A stretch of DNA of 32,513 nucleotides. Source: Dyella sp. ASV24 (GTDB taxonomy: Bacteria; Pseudomonadota; Gammaproteobacteria; Xanthomonadales; Rhodanobacteraceae). The translations under genes and the position numbers were made by a program. The stretch is from the NCBI RefSeq assembly GCF_016428905.1, contig NZ_JAELTQ010000047.1, forward strand, positions 1 through 32,513, given 5' to 3'. The notes beneath the pieces were generated by a model. It saw nothing but the letters and a program-made list of their open reading frames with translations, did no database searches and was not told the origin of the DNA. Position 1 is the first letter of the stretch. The number at the start of each line of letters is the position of its first letter. Positions 9,799 to 18,679 of the stretch are shown one piece after another.

Positions 9799-10124
9799 GC
9801 GAGCGCGAGTGGGGAGTCAACGAAGGTTTGCGCGCGCTGGACGATGCACATCGCACGGGACGCCTGACCCGTGAGGAGTATCGGGCACGTCGCCGCCGAT
9901 TGCTGGGCACGCTGCAGAACGGCGATGGCGTCATCACTCGTCGCACCGCAACACATACATCGGCCGCGCAAGGCTCGCCATCCGCCTACGATGGTTCTGC
10001 ACAAGCGGATGTCTTGCCGTCGATGTTTCCATCCCGACCCTGGTTGTTGAGTGGGCGCATCTGGGTCTGGGCGACTGGCGTTCTCCTGTGCGCAGTGCTG
10101 GCATACTGGCTGCTCGCCGCATGA
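9795..10124 (+). CDS. small predicted tail-anchored membrane protein at the end of the T6SS operon
   Basis: This 109-residue protein is not recognised as a named T6SS component. The N-terminal 40 residues form a charged helix (LDDAHRTGRLTREEYRARRR), of the kind seen in SHOCT-like short C-terminal/oligomerisation motifs. A polar, low-complexity linker follows, then one hydrophobic segment at the extreme C-terminus (about residues 86-108, IWVWATGVLLCAVLAYWLLA). That layout predicts an inner-membrane protein with its N-terminus in the cytoplasm. Its ATG overlaps the ppkA stop (ATGA at 9795-9798), so it is very likely co-translated with the kinase. A role as accessory to PpkA or the membrane complex is inference from position only. 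Confidence 0.75.
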   Translation: MSEREWGVNEGLRALDDAHRTGRLTREEYRARRRRLLGTLQNGDGVITRRTATHTSAAQGSPSAYDGSAQADVLPSMFPSRPWLLSGRIWVWATGVLLCAVLAYWLLAA

Positions 10125-10165
10125 CCCGGCAGAGCCAGACCGCCTTGGTACGTTGCCGACCACTT

Positions 10166-10184
10166 CCGTGGCCGAGCACCACGG
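10166..10184. repeat. inverted repeat between the T6SS genes and the TPS genes
   Basis: A perfect 6-base inverted repeat, CCGTGG and CCACGG around a 7-base loop, lies in the 113-base gap between the small membrane gene and tpsB, about 54 bases before the chosen tpsB start. No T-run follows, so it does not look like an intrinsic terminator. It could be an operator or an mRNA hairpin, or chance in GC-rich DNA. Confidence 0.3.
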
Positions 10185-10224
10185 CTACTCTGGCAGGGAC
10201 CAAGGGATCAGCGCGGTTTCTACA

Positions 10225-10230
10225 GGGGAA
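10225..10230 (+). promoter_or_regulatory. ribosome binding site deciding the tpsB start
   Basis: GGGGAA lies 7 bases before the GTG at 10238. It favours that codon over the upstream ATG at 10121, which overlaps the preceding stop but would place a non-signal-like segment in front of the export signal. Confidence 0.5.
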
Positions 10231-10237
10231 ATCTACA

Positions 10238-11944
10238 GTGCGAATGGCATGCCTTGCCGCTGCCCTGGCGTTAGCCATGGGCAGTGAGCGACTTTATGCG
10301 AACGATATGGATGTCGCGACGGCATCGCCGACGTCGGGCAATAGCGAAGATACCGTGCCGCCAGTCAAGGATCGCGAGCCCGTCGCGGCCGCCAAGATGG
10401 CCGTACAAGGGTTCCGTGTCACGGGTGTGGGTGAGCATGCGTCCGCACACATCACGCCAACCAGCATCCAGGCGCTGGCCGACGAACAGTACAAGCAAAT
10501 GGTCGGCACGGCGGAGCATCCCCGCCTGAGCATCGCGCAGATGGAGAAGGTGGCCGCAGCTATCACCCAGCGCTACCGCACCAGCGGTTTCATCGTGGCG
10601 CAGGCCGTGGTGCCGGCACAAACCGTTGGCGCAGACCAGATCGTCGAAATACGCGTACTGGAGGGCACGATTGGCAAGGTCGTGGTGAAGGGCGCGAAAC
10701 GCTATAGCGCAGACATCATTGCCGCCCCGGCTGAACACCTTAAAGGCCAGTCGCTGCAGAAGGACGATGTGGATTCCGCATTGCTGTACGCGCGCGACCT
10801 GCCGGGCGTGGCGATCACCTCGACCTTTCAGCCCGGCGAACACACCGGCGAAACCGACCTGATCATGGTGGCCCAGGAAGAGAAGCGGCCCTATGTAATC
10901 ACGGTGGGTGGCAATGACTACGGCACGGACGTCACCGGTCGCTATCGTGCGCAGGTGGGTCTGGCCTGGAACAGCCCCCTCGGTTATGGCGATGTCTTTA
11001 ACGCCAATCTCGATTACGCGTTCGCGCCTGCCCAGAGCCTGTTCGGCGCGTTGAGCTATCGCGCTCCCATCGCGCCAGTTTCCGGCCTTACGGCCGTCTT
11101 TGGTGCGACACGCAGCCAGTTGGAAGTGGACAGTGGCATCTTCGCTTCGCTGCACGTGCATGGCCCCACGTCGACCTGGTACGGCGGCGCCGACTGGAAG
11201 TTCATCAACACGCCGAACCTGCAGGCGATGGGGACGTTCCGTCTGATTCGCGAGGAATCCAAGCTCAATAGCAGCATCCTGCTGATGTCGGACGAGCGCT
11301 TCGACGTGGCTGAGTTCGGCTTTTCCATGAACCACACTGACACGCGCTTTCATGGCATCGATCTGCTGCAGGTCGCCGTGCGCCAGTCGATCAGCGACCG
11401 TTCGCCATCACAAGTGGATCTGGTCAGCCCGGGGCACGACAGCAGCTTCACGGTGGGCAAGGTCGCCTATACGCGCCTGCAGTTCCTCACCCGTACACAA
11501 CGGCTTTATTTCAAGTTCGCCGGTCAATACACCAACGACGCTCTGACGCCTATGGAGCAGTTCGCCATCGGCGGGCCGGACAACGTACGTGCCTATCCGA
11601 TTGCCGACGTGCTCGCTGACCGTGGTTATTACTCCTCGGTGGAGTATCACGTCGATGCACCTGGCTTTGCCGACAAGGTGTCGCCGTTCTATGCGCGCCC
11701 ATGGCGCGAGCTGCTGGAACTGGAAACGTTTATCGACTACGCCAAGGGATGGCCGGTGGGCGGCAACCGACTCAATGGCGGGAAGATGCAGGAAGTCAGC
11801 GATATCGGCGCCGGCTTCGTATTCCGTTTGCCGCGCTTCCATCGTTTCGAGCTGCACGTCGACGCCGCAAAAGCATTGAGTTCGCTCGACGCCTCTGATG
11901 GCAAGGGCTATCACGTGTACGCGCGATTCGGCTTTACGTTTTAA
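10238..11944 (+). CDS. two-partner secretion outer-membrane transporter TpsB (ShlB/FhaC/HecB family)
   Basis: This is a 568-residue Omp85-superfamily transporter that moves its cognate TpsA exoprotein across the outer membrane. A signal peptide begins at the GTG start (RMACLAAALALAMGS). A POTRA-type periplasmic region follows (about residues 55-185), containing the FIVAQAVVPAQ and VEIRVLEGTIGKVVV stretches typical of POTRA_2 and ShlB domains. The remainder is a 16-strand-type barrel ending in an aromatic C-terminus (YARFGFTF). The loop-6 motif reads GGPDNVRAYPI, matching the VRGY motif of FhaC with alanine for glycine. An in-frame ATG at 10121 would extend the protein and overlap the previous stop, but the ribosome binding site and signal peptide support 10238. 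The partner gene starts 15 bases downstream of the stop. Confidence 0.92.
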   Translation: MRMACLAAALALAMGSERLYANDMDVATASPTSGNSEDTVPPVKDREPVAAAKMAVQGFRVTGVGEHASAHITPTSIQALADEQYKQMVGTAEHPRLSIAQMEKVAAAITQRYRTSGFIVAQAVVPAQTVGADQIVEIRVLEGTIGKVVVKGAKRYSADIIAAPAEHLKGQSLQKDDVDSALLYARDLPGVAITSTFQPGEHTGETDLIMVAQEEKRPYVITVGGNDYGTDVTGRYRAQVGLAWNSPLGYGDVFNANLDYAFAPAQSLFGALSYRAPIAPVSGLTAVFGATRSQLEVDSGIFASLHVHGPTSTWYGGADWKFINTPNLQAMGTFRLIREESKLNSSILLMSDERFDVAEFGFSMNHTDTRFHGIDLLQVAVRQSISDRSPSQVDLVSPGHDSSFTVGKVAYTRLQFLTRTQRLYFKFAGQYTNDALTPMEQFAIGGPDNVRAYPIADVLADRGYYSSVEYHVDAPGFADKVSPFYARPWRELLELETFIDYAKGWPVGGNRLNGGKMQEVSDIGAGFVFRLPRFHRFELHVDAAKALSSLDASDGKGYHVYARFGFTF

Positions 11945-11945
11945 A

Positions 11946-11951
11946 AAGGGG
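11946..11951 (+). promoter_or_regulatory. ribosome binding site deciding the tpsA start
   Basis: AAGGGG, 8 bases before the ATG at 11960, selects that codon rather than the GTG at 11951, which the site itself overlaps. Confidence 0.55.
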
Positions 11952-11959
11952 TGACGACC

Positions 11960-14900
11960 ATGAACCGGATCCATGACCGCACGCATCGCGCCGCGTCACC
12001 TCTATTGTTGCGCCTGAGGCGCAAGGCCTTGCCACTTAGCTTGTCGCTGCTTGGCATGGCAGCAGGCTCGTGCTTGCCCTATAGCGACGCGCTGGCTGTA
12101 GTCCCAGGCGCTAACACGCTGCCGACGGGCGGCAGCATCATCACCGGTAGCGCCACGATTACGTCTACCGCGACCACCATGACGATCAATCAAACGAGCG
12201 CCCAGGCATCGATCAACTGGACCAGTTTTGATATCGGCTCGGCCGCCTCGGTGATGTTCAATCAGACAACGGGCGCGAATGCGGTAGCGCTCAATCGCAT
12301 CGGCATTGGCGCTTCCTCGCCCGTCGCGAGTCAGATCTACGGCGCCCTCACGGCGACTGGACAGGTGTTCCTGATCAATCCGGCAGGCATTGTGTTCGGC
12401 AATGGCGCCCAGGTTTCTGTCGGGGGGCTGGTGGCCAGTACGTTGGATGTCAATGGAACCACGACATCCAACGGGCATACTTACTACGATCTGCTCAATA
12501 GCGGCGGCTCCGCATCGATCATCAACCAGGGAACGATCAACGCAGCCAGTGGCGGCGGCGTGATCCTGGTCGGTGGCAATGTCGTCAACACCGGCCAGAT
12601 CGCGGCCAGCGCCGGGCATATTTTTCTGGATGGCGCGGATCGGGTGACTGTCGATTTCGACGGCAATAATCTGGTCAACGTGGTGCTGACTGGTGCGCTT
12701 ACGGCGGGTCCTGGCACGGGTGCTGCGGTAAACAATAGCGGCGTACTGACCGCAGATGGCGGCACCGTCGTGCTCCAGGCGTCTGCCACGCCAGGTCTGT
12801 TCACCCAGATGGTGAACAACAGCGGCGTGGTGCAGGCCAACAGCATCAGCGGTACCGGTGGCACGGTGCAGTTGCTGGGCACGGGTGGTGATGTCGATAC
12901 CAGCGGGACGCTCAGTGCCACGGGTGGCAACATCGCAGTGACCAGTGATGGATCCATTGGCTTGAACGGTGCGGTCAATGCGGGCAGTGGGCAGGTTGTC
13001 CTGAGCTCGCAGCAAGCCATCACTCAAACCGCGAACTCGGCATCACTCCCTGCAAGCGTGATCACGGCGGGTACTTTGTCGGGAAGCTCCGTCAACAGCA
13101 CCACGCTGACGCAGGCGAACCAGATCCAAAGCGTCAGCAGCTTCAGCGCGGGCAGCAGTTTTGGCCTGACCAACGGAGCGGGCGCGTCGTTGCAGGTGGG
13201 CGGGCTGACGGTCAGCGGTGGCTCGGTGGCGCTGGGCACGGGAGCAGGGTCGAACCTGACCCTCAATGGCAACGTTAACGCGCAATCGCTTTCACTGAAC
13301 AGCGGGGGCTCCATCACCCAATCTGGCGGCGCGCTTAGCGTGGCGACGTTGAGCGGTGCATCGAGCGGCAGCACCACGCTGGCCCAAGCCAACAACATCA
13401 CGGCGCTCGGTAGTTTCAGCGCGAATGGATTCAACCTCAACAACAGCAATGCACTGGCCATCAACGGAGCGTTGAACAGCGGTGCAGGCACGACCACGTT
13501 GAATGTGGCCGGCGACATTACTGAGGGCACCGGTGGCAGCATCACGGCAGGCACCCTCGCAGGCTCGTCGACGGGCAGCACCACGCTGCTGAACCAGGCC
13601 AACAACATCACAGCGCTCGGCAACTTCACCTCTAGCGAATTCAGCCTAAGCAACAGCAGCGCACTGGCTATCAACGGAGCGTTGAACAGCGGTGCAGGCA
13701 CGGCCACGTTGAACGTGACCGGCGCCATCACCGAGAACGCGGGTGGAAGCATCACGGCGGGCACGCTCGTGGGCTCGTCTTCTGGCCTCACCTCGTTGTA
13801 CCAAACCAACAACATCACGACGCTCGGAAATTTCAGCGCCAACGGCTTCAGCCTCAAGAACAGCAACGCACTAGCCATTAACGGGGCGTTGAATAGTGGG
13901 GCTGGAGCGACCACGTTGAACGTGGCCGGCGACATTACTGAGGGCACCGGCGGAAGCATCACGGCGGGCACGCTCGCGGGTTCGTCCACGGGCAACACCC
14001 TACTTACCCAAGCCAATAACGCCATAACCAACCTGGGTACTTACTCCAGTGGCGGCGATTTCAGTCTGCTCAATGCTGGGAGCATCACGCAGTCGGGGAC
14101 CAATACGCTCTCGGTAGCGGGCAATACGACGCTGAATGCTGGCGCCAACGCCATATCGATGGGCAACAGCAACCAGTTGAATGGCGTCGTATACCTCACT
14201 GGCGGCGATACGCTGATCAACAATGTGGGTGCGCTGAATCTTGGTGTCAGCACTATCTCCGGCAACCTGACCGCGACCACGGCCAGTACCAACGCCGGGA
14301 TCAGCCAGTCCGGCGCATTGACGGTGGCGGGCACAAGCACATTCACGGCGGACACCGCTTCCGGCACCGGTGCGATCAGTTTGACCGATCAGAGCAATGC
14401 CTTCGGCTCGACCGTCAACCTCACCGGTACCGGTGTCGCTGTCGTCAATCAAGGGAATCTGAGTGTGGGCGCCGTGAACGATGGCGCCAATGGATTGGTG
14501 AGCCTGACCTCGCTCAATGGCGGATTGAACCTCATTGGTGGGCCATTAGACACTCATGGCGGTGATCTGAACCTGGTTGCGGGCGGTGGTTCGCTGATGC
14601 TGTCGGGTGACCTGACTGGCCGTAACGTTGTGCTGCAGTCATACGGCGCTCTTACGTTGCCTTACAACGTGACGGCGACAAACACGCTGAGCCTGACCAG
14701 CAGCAACGGCGGGATCACCCAGAGTGGCGGCGCGCTCACGGCTGGCGTGCTGACCGGCAGCTCTCAAGGTGCCACGTCGCTGGGCCAGCTCAACCTGATC
14801 GGGCAGCTTGGCAACTTCACCGCGAACGGTTTCAGCTTGACCAATGCGCAGACACTGACCACCACGGGTACGTTAAACGGTGGCACCAGCGCGGCATTGA

Positions 14901-17900
14901 CGAGCACCGTTGGCGACTTGGTGATCAATGGTTCGGTAAGCGGAGCGAACGTTACCCTGACGTCAGCGGGTGACTCAGTGCTCAATGGCGCGGTAAATGG
15001 GACGAACGTTAAGCTGACGTCCGCGGGTGCCATTACCGAAGGCGCTGGCGGAAGTATCACCACTGGAATGACGGGTACCCTTTCCGGCTCGTCTGTTGGT
15101 GCTACTACGCTGAATCAGACGAACCACATCACGACGCTGGGTGATTTCAGTGCCAGCAACTTCAGCCTGATCAACGCGCAGACACTTGGTACCACCGGCG
15201 TATTGAATGGCGGCACAGGTGTGGCACTGACCACCACCAGTGGCGACCTGACGTTGAATGGAACAATGACGGGCAACACCGTTGCGCTGAATGCACACGG
15301 TGGCATCAGCGAAGGTGCTGGGTCGAGCATCTCCACGGCGACGCTCAGCGGAAGCTCTGGGAGCAGCACCGTACTCAACCAGGCTAACAACAGCATCGCC
15401 GGCCTTGGCCGCTTTAGCAGTGGTGGCGATTTCAGCCTGACCAACAACGGCACCCTCGCGCAATCCGGTTCGCTCACCGTACAGGGCAACACCACACTCA
15501 ACACCGGTACGCATGCCATTACGCTGACTGACAGCGGCAACGACCTGCTCGGTGCCGTGAGTCTTACCAGTGGCGACGCGAGCATTGCCAATGATCGCGC
15601 CTTGGTCTTTGGCGCGACCAATGTTGCTGGGAATCTGGCGGCGACCACGACCAACGGCGCGATTAGCCAGAGCCAAACCGCGACTGACGCGCTGAGTGTT
15701 ACCGGCACGAGTACATTCACGACCGGCACGGGTGGAATCACGCTGACGAATAGCAGCAACCGCCTGCAGGGCGCTGTGAGCCTGACCGGTGGCGACACAC
15801 AGATCGTCAACAGCCTCGGCCTGATCTTCGACACCAGCACGGTAACCGGCAACCTGTCTGCCAGCACGACCGGCAATGCGGCTATCAGCCAGACAGCCAA
15901 TCCGTTGACGGTCACCGGCACAAGCAACTTCAACGCCGGTACAGGCGCTATTACCTTGGGTAGCGGCAACCAGTTGCAAGGGGCGGCGAGCTTTATTGGC
16001 GGCACCACGCTGGTCAACAACGCCAGCGCGCTGAATCTAGGCGCGAGCAACATCGTCGGCAATCTGACTGCGACCACGGCCAATGCCGGTGCAGCGATCA
16101 GCCAGTCGGGTGCATTGACCGTGACAGGCACGAGCACGTTCACGGCGGGTGGCGCCGCGGGTACCGGCGCGATCGCGCTGGCCGACGCGAACAATGCCTT
16201 CGGATCAAGCGTCAACGCGACCGGCACAGGCATCACCATCCGTAGTGGCGGTGACCTGAACGTGGCAAATTTGAAGGATGGTGCGAACGGCGGTGTCAGC
16301 CTGATCGCGGGCCGCGGGCTTTACTTGCAGGGCGCACCTGTCGATACCGGTTCGGCGGACCTGACGCTGTCCGCCCTGGGTGGTTCGCTGACGACGGCCG
16401 GAAGCCTGAAAGGCAACAACGTCTCCCTCTCCGGCAGTCAGGGCATCACGCTCGCAAACAATGTGTTCGCCGCTGGCGTACTGAATCTCACGAGCAGCAG
16501 CGGCGCGATTACCCAGACAGGTGGCGTGCTCAATGCGTCGCTACTCACTGGCCGCTCGCAGGGTGCCACAACGCTGGTCCAGGGCAACCAGATCTCACAA
16601 CTCGGTAATTTCGCTGCCAACGGGTTCAGCCTTACCAATGCGGGTGCGCTGACCGTTACCGGTTCTTTGAACGGTAACGGCAGTACAGCGCTGACCACGG
16701 CCAATGGCGACCTGACGTTGCAGGGCGCGGTGAGCGCTACAGCTGTATCGCTTACGGCAAACAGCGGCGCGGTGAATCAATCCGGCGGTACGATCAGTGC
16801 AGGCACACTCAGTGGATCTTCGAAGGGCGCCACATCGCTGACGCAAGGCGGCAATGCGATTGATAGTCTCGGCAATTACAGCAGTGGCGGCAACTTCAGT
16901 CTGGCCGACAGAAATTCGCTGGTCGTATCTGGCGCATTGAGTAGCATGGGTCATGTTGCGCTCACCAGCGGTGGAAACATCACGCTGGCCAACGCCGTCA
17001 GCGGCATGACGATAGCGCTGAATGCGAGTAACGGAGCGATCAACCAGACCGCCGGCACACTGACGACAGGTACGCTGACAGGTCAGTCCTCGGGAGCCAC
17101 GCTGCTCACGCAAGCCAACCAGATTGGCAGTCTGGGTAACTACACCAGTGGCGGCGATTTCAGCCTGACCAATGGCGCGGCCATCGTGCAGAGCGGCTCT
17201 CTGCAGGTACAGGGCGCAACGACGCTGAATGCCGGCTCCAATGCCATCACCTTGACCAATAGCGGCAACCATCTGGGTGGCGCAGTCGGCCTTACAGGCG
17301 GCAACACGGCGATCGTCAACAGTAGCCCGCTGATGTTTGGCACGAGCCAGATCAACGGCAATCTGAGTGTCACCAGTAACGATCCAGCGATCGGGCAGGT
17401 GGGTGCGCTCAATGTCACGGGTAGCAGCTATTTCAACGCGGGTAACGGCAGCATCCAACTGACCAACGCAAGTAATCACTTGGCGGGTCCAGTGACTGCC
17501 ATAGGTACCGGCATTGCCATCACCGATGCCGGCGATCTGCACATCGCGTCGCTGGCCAATGGCAGCAATGGCGCTGTCAGCCTGATTTCCCTTGGCGGAA
17601 CGTTGTTCTTGCCGAGCTCGGCGATAAACACCGGTAGCTCGGATCTAGTGCTGACGTCCGGCGGCGGCTTGCTGAGCACGGCTGCGGATCTGAGCGGTGC
17701 GAACGTGGCGTTGTCAGGCAGCGGTGGCATCAACCTGAGTAACGTCGTGACGGCCGCGAACAACCTCAGTCTTGTGAGTGGTGCGGCGATCAATCAGAGT
17801 GCAGGCGCGTTGAATGCGCGCACGCTGACCGGCAGCTCGTCCGGCGCGACCAGCCTGATGCAGGCCAACGGTGTGGGGAGTGTCGGCAACTTCAACGCCA

Positions 17901-18679
17901 ACGGCTTCAGCCTGACTAACGCGAACGGGCTGACGATCGCCGGGCCGTTGCTGAGTTCCGGTGGTGTAACGCTTGTCACCCAAAGCGGCGATCTGGATGT
18001 GACGGGGACGTTGAGCGGTGGTCGTGTGGTGCTCGATGCCGCAGGCGCGATCAACGAAAGCTCGACAGGCAATATCGTTGCCGCAACCCTGAGTGGGCGG
18101 GCAGGTGGTGCAACTTCATTGGGGACACAGAGTCAGCCCATCGCCAATCACATCAATACGCTGGGCGGCTTTGAGTCGCCGGCCGGTTTCAGCCTCACCA
18201 ACGGGCAGACGCTGACGCTGGCATCGGTGGATGGCAGTAGCTACACCGTGGATGCAGGCACATCCGCGCTCTACCTCGCCGTACTCAACGGCAGCCTGCT
18301 GCAGACCGGAACGACGCCGCTGTACAACGGCCAGGGCATATATGCAGCTAGCGAGCATATCGGCCTGGTCACGGCGCCCATCTATGCGTTTGGCACGCTG
18401 CCTTATGTGGTCGAAGCCATTGGCCTTCCGCCTGCGTACTTCTATGCACTGGATCGACAGGGCAATCCGCTGCCGGAGGCCGGTCTGCTGTCGATCAACC
18501 TTCCCACCACCATGTCGACCAGTCACGCGCAGAACAGCAATAACCGCCTGGACTCTTACATCGACGCCAGCATCATCACAGCCAGCTACCGCGCGTACGG
18601 TATCGTCCCCTCAGGTATCCGCCTGCCGGCCGACCAGGAGGCCTGCGATCCAGAGACGGCGGACTGTCAGGGCGAATGA
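11960..18679 (+). CDS. large filamentous haemagglutinin-like TPS exoprotein (TpsA)
   Basis: This 2239-residue secreted protein is predicted to form a long right-handed beta-helix on or outside the cell, as adhesins of the FHA/HMW1 type do. A long, Arg-rich signal peptide (about residues 1-45, ending SDALA) precedes the TPS haemagglutination domain (about 46-200). The latter shows INQTSAQASINWTSFDIG and INPAGIVFGNGAQVSVGG; the latter corresponds to the NPNGI motif, with Ala in place of Asn. The rest is a Gly/Ser/Thr/Asn-rich repeat region in which units such as GSITAGTLAGSS and ALAINGALNSGAG recur. The C-terminus leaves the repeats at about 2075 and ends with cysteines at 2229 and 2236. No VENN motif or toxin-like module is seen, so a contact-dependent-inhibition role is not supported; adhesin or matrix protein is likelier. 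Confidence 0.93.
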   Translation: MNRIHDRTHRAASPLLLRLRRKALPLSLSLLGMAAGSCLPYSDALAVVPGANTLPTGGSIITGSATITSTATTMTINQTSAQASINWTSFDIGSAASVMFNQTTGANAVALNRIGIGASSPVASQIYGALTATGQVFLINPAGIVFGNGAQVSVGGLVASTLDVNGTTTSNGHTYYDLLNSGGSASIINQGTINAASGGGVILVGGNVVNTGQIAASAGHIFLDGADRVTVDFDGNNLVNVVLTGALTAGPGTGAAVNNSGVLTADGGTVVLQASATPGLFTQMVNNSGVVQANSISGTGGTVQLLGTGGDVDTSGTLSATGGNIAVTSDGSIGLNGAVNAGSGQVVLSSQQAITQTANSASLPASVITAGTLSGSSVNSTTLTQANQIQSVSSFSAGSSFGLTNGAGASLQVGGLTVSGGSVALGTGAGSNLTLNGNVNAQSLSLNSGGSITQSGGALSVATLSGASSGSTTLAQANNITALGSFSANGFNLNNSNALAINGALNSGAGTTTLNVAGDITEGTGGSITAGTLAGSSTGSTTLLNQANNITALGNFTSSEFSLSNSSALAINGALNSGAGTATLNVTGAITENAGGSITAGTLVGSSSGLTSLYQTNNITTLGNFSANGFSLKNSNALAINGALNSGAGATTLNVAGDITEGTGGSITAGTLAGSSTGNTLLTQANNAITNLGTYSSGGDFSLLNAGSITQSGTNTLSVAGNTTLNAGANAISMGNSNQLNGVVYLTGGDTLINNVGALNLGVSTISGNLTATTASTNAGISQSGALTVAGTSTFTADTASGTGAISLTDQSNAFGSTVNLTGTGVAVVNQGNLSVGAVNDGANGLVSLTSLNGGLNLIGGPLDTHGGDLNLVAGGGSLMLSGDLTGRNVVLQSYGALTLPYNVTATNTLSLTSSNGGITQSGGALTAGVLTGSSQGATSLGQLNLIGQLGNFTANGFSLTNAQTLTTTGTLNGGTSAALTSTVGDLVINGSVSGANVTLTSAGDSVLNGAVNGTNVKLTSAGAITEGAGGSITTGMTGTLSGSSVGATTLNQTNHITTLGDFSASNFSLINAQTLGTTGVLNGGTGVALTTTSGDLTLNGTMTGNTVALNAHGGISEGAGSSISTATLSGSSGSSTVLNQANNSIAGLGRFSSGGDFSLTNNGTLAQSGSLTVQGNTTLNTGTHAITLTDSGNDLLGAVSLTSGDASIANDRALVFGATNVAGNLAATTTNGAISQSQTATDALSVTGTSTFTTGTGGITLTNSSNRLQGAVSLTGGDTQIVNSLGLIFDTSTVTGNLSASTTGNAAISQTANPLTVTGTSNFNAGTGAITLGSGNQLQGAASFIGGTTLVNNASALNLGASNIVGNLTATTANAGAAISQSGALTVTGTSTFTAGGAAGTGAIALADANNAFGSSVNATGTGITIRSGGDLNVANLKDGANGGVSLIAGRGLYLQGAPVDTGSADLTLSALGGSLTTAGSLKGNNVSLSGSQGITLANNVFAAGVLNLTSSSGAITQTGGVLNASLLTGRSQGATTLVQGNQISQLGNFAANGFSLTNAGALTVTGSLNGNGSTALTTANGDLTLQGAVSATAVSLTANSGAVNQSGGTISAGTLSGSSKGATSLTQGGNAIDSLGNYSSGGNFSLADRNSLVVSGALSSMGHVALTSGGNITLANAVSGMTIALNASNGAINQTAGTLTTGTLTGQSSGATLLTQANQIGSLGNYTSGGDFSLTNGAAIVQSGSLQVQGATTLNAGSNAITLTNSGNHLGGAVGLTGGNTAIVNSSPLMFGTSQINGNLSVTSNDPAIGQVGALNVTGSSYFNAGNGSIQLTNASNHLAGPVTAIGTGIAITDAGDLHIASLANGSNGAVSLISLGGTLFLPSSAINTGSSDLVLTSGGGLLSTAADLSGANVALSGSGGINLSNVVTAANNLSLVSGAAINQSAGALNARTLTGSSSGATSLMQANGVGSVGNFNANGFSLTNANGLTIAGPLLSSGGVTLVTQSGDLDVTGTLSGGRVVLDAAGAINESSTGNIVAATLSGRAGGATSLGTQSQPIANHINTLGGFESPAGFSLTNGQTLTLASVDGSSYTVDAGTSALYLAVLNGSLLQTGTTPLYNGQGIYAASEHIGLVTAPIYAFGTLPYVVEAIGLPPAYFYALDRQGNPLPEAGLLSINLPTTMSTSHAQNSNNRLDSYIDASIITASYRAYGIVPSGIRLPADQEACDPETADCQGE
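13451..14012 (+). repeat. three near-identical tandem units inside tpsA
   Basis: Units begin at 13451, 13661 and about 13868, giving periods of 210 and 207 bases (70 and 69 residues). Each begins ALAINGALNSGAG, continues with TLNVAGDITEGTGGSI or a close variant, and ends in an Asn-Asn-Ile-Thr segment. Nucleotide identity is high, including synonymous sites, which points to recent duplication or homogenisation. More diverged copies continue through about 17900. Confidence 0.8.

Noticed and set aside
13024-17542. Long minus-strand open frames inside tpsA (for example 13024-14031 and 15115-16239)
   Set aside because: They are antisense to a strongly supported repetitive coding sequence; the Val/Pro/Leu-rich translation mirrors the Asn/Gly/Thr repeats on the plus strand.
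18200-18679. Possible CdiA-type toxin module at the TpsA C-terminus
   Set aside because: No VENN or similar border motif, no toxin-like domain and no small immunity-like gene follows; the next gene encodes a secreted protein.
11960-18679. CRISPR array suspected from the repetitive DNA
   Set aside because: The repeats are coding, of variable length and in frame; there are no uniform spacers.
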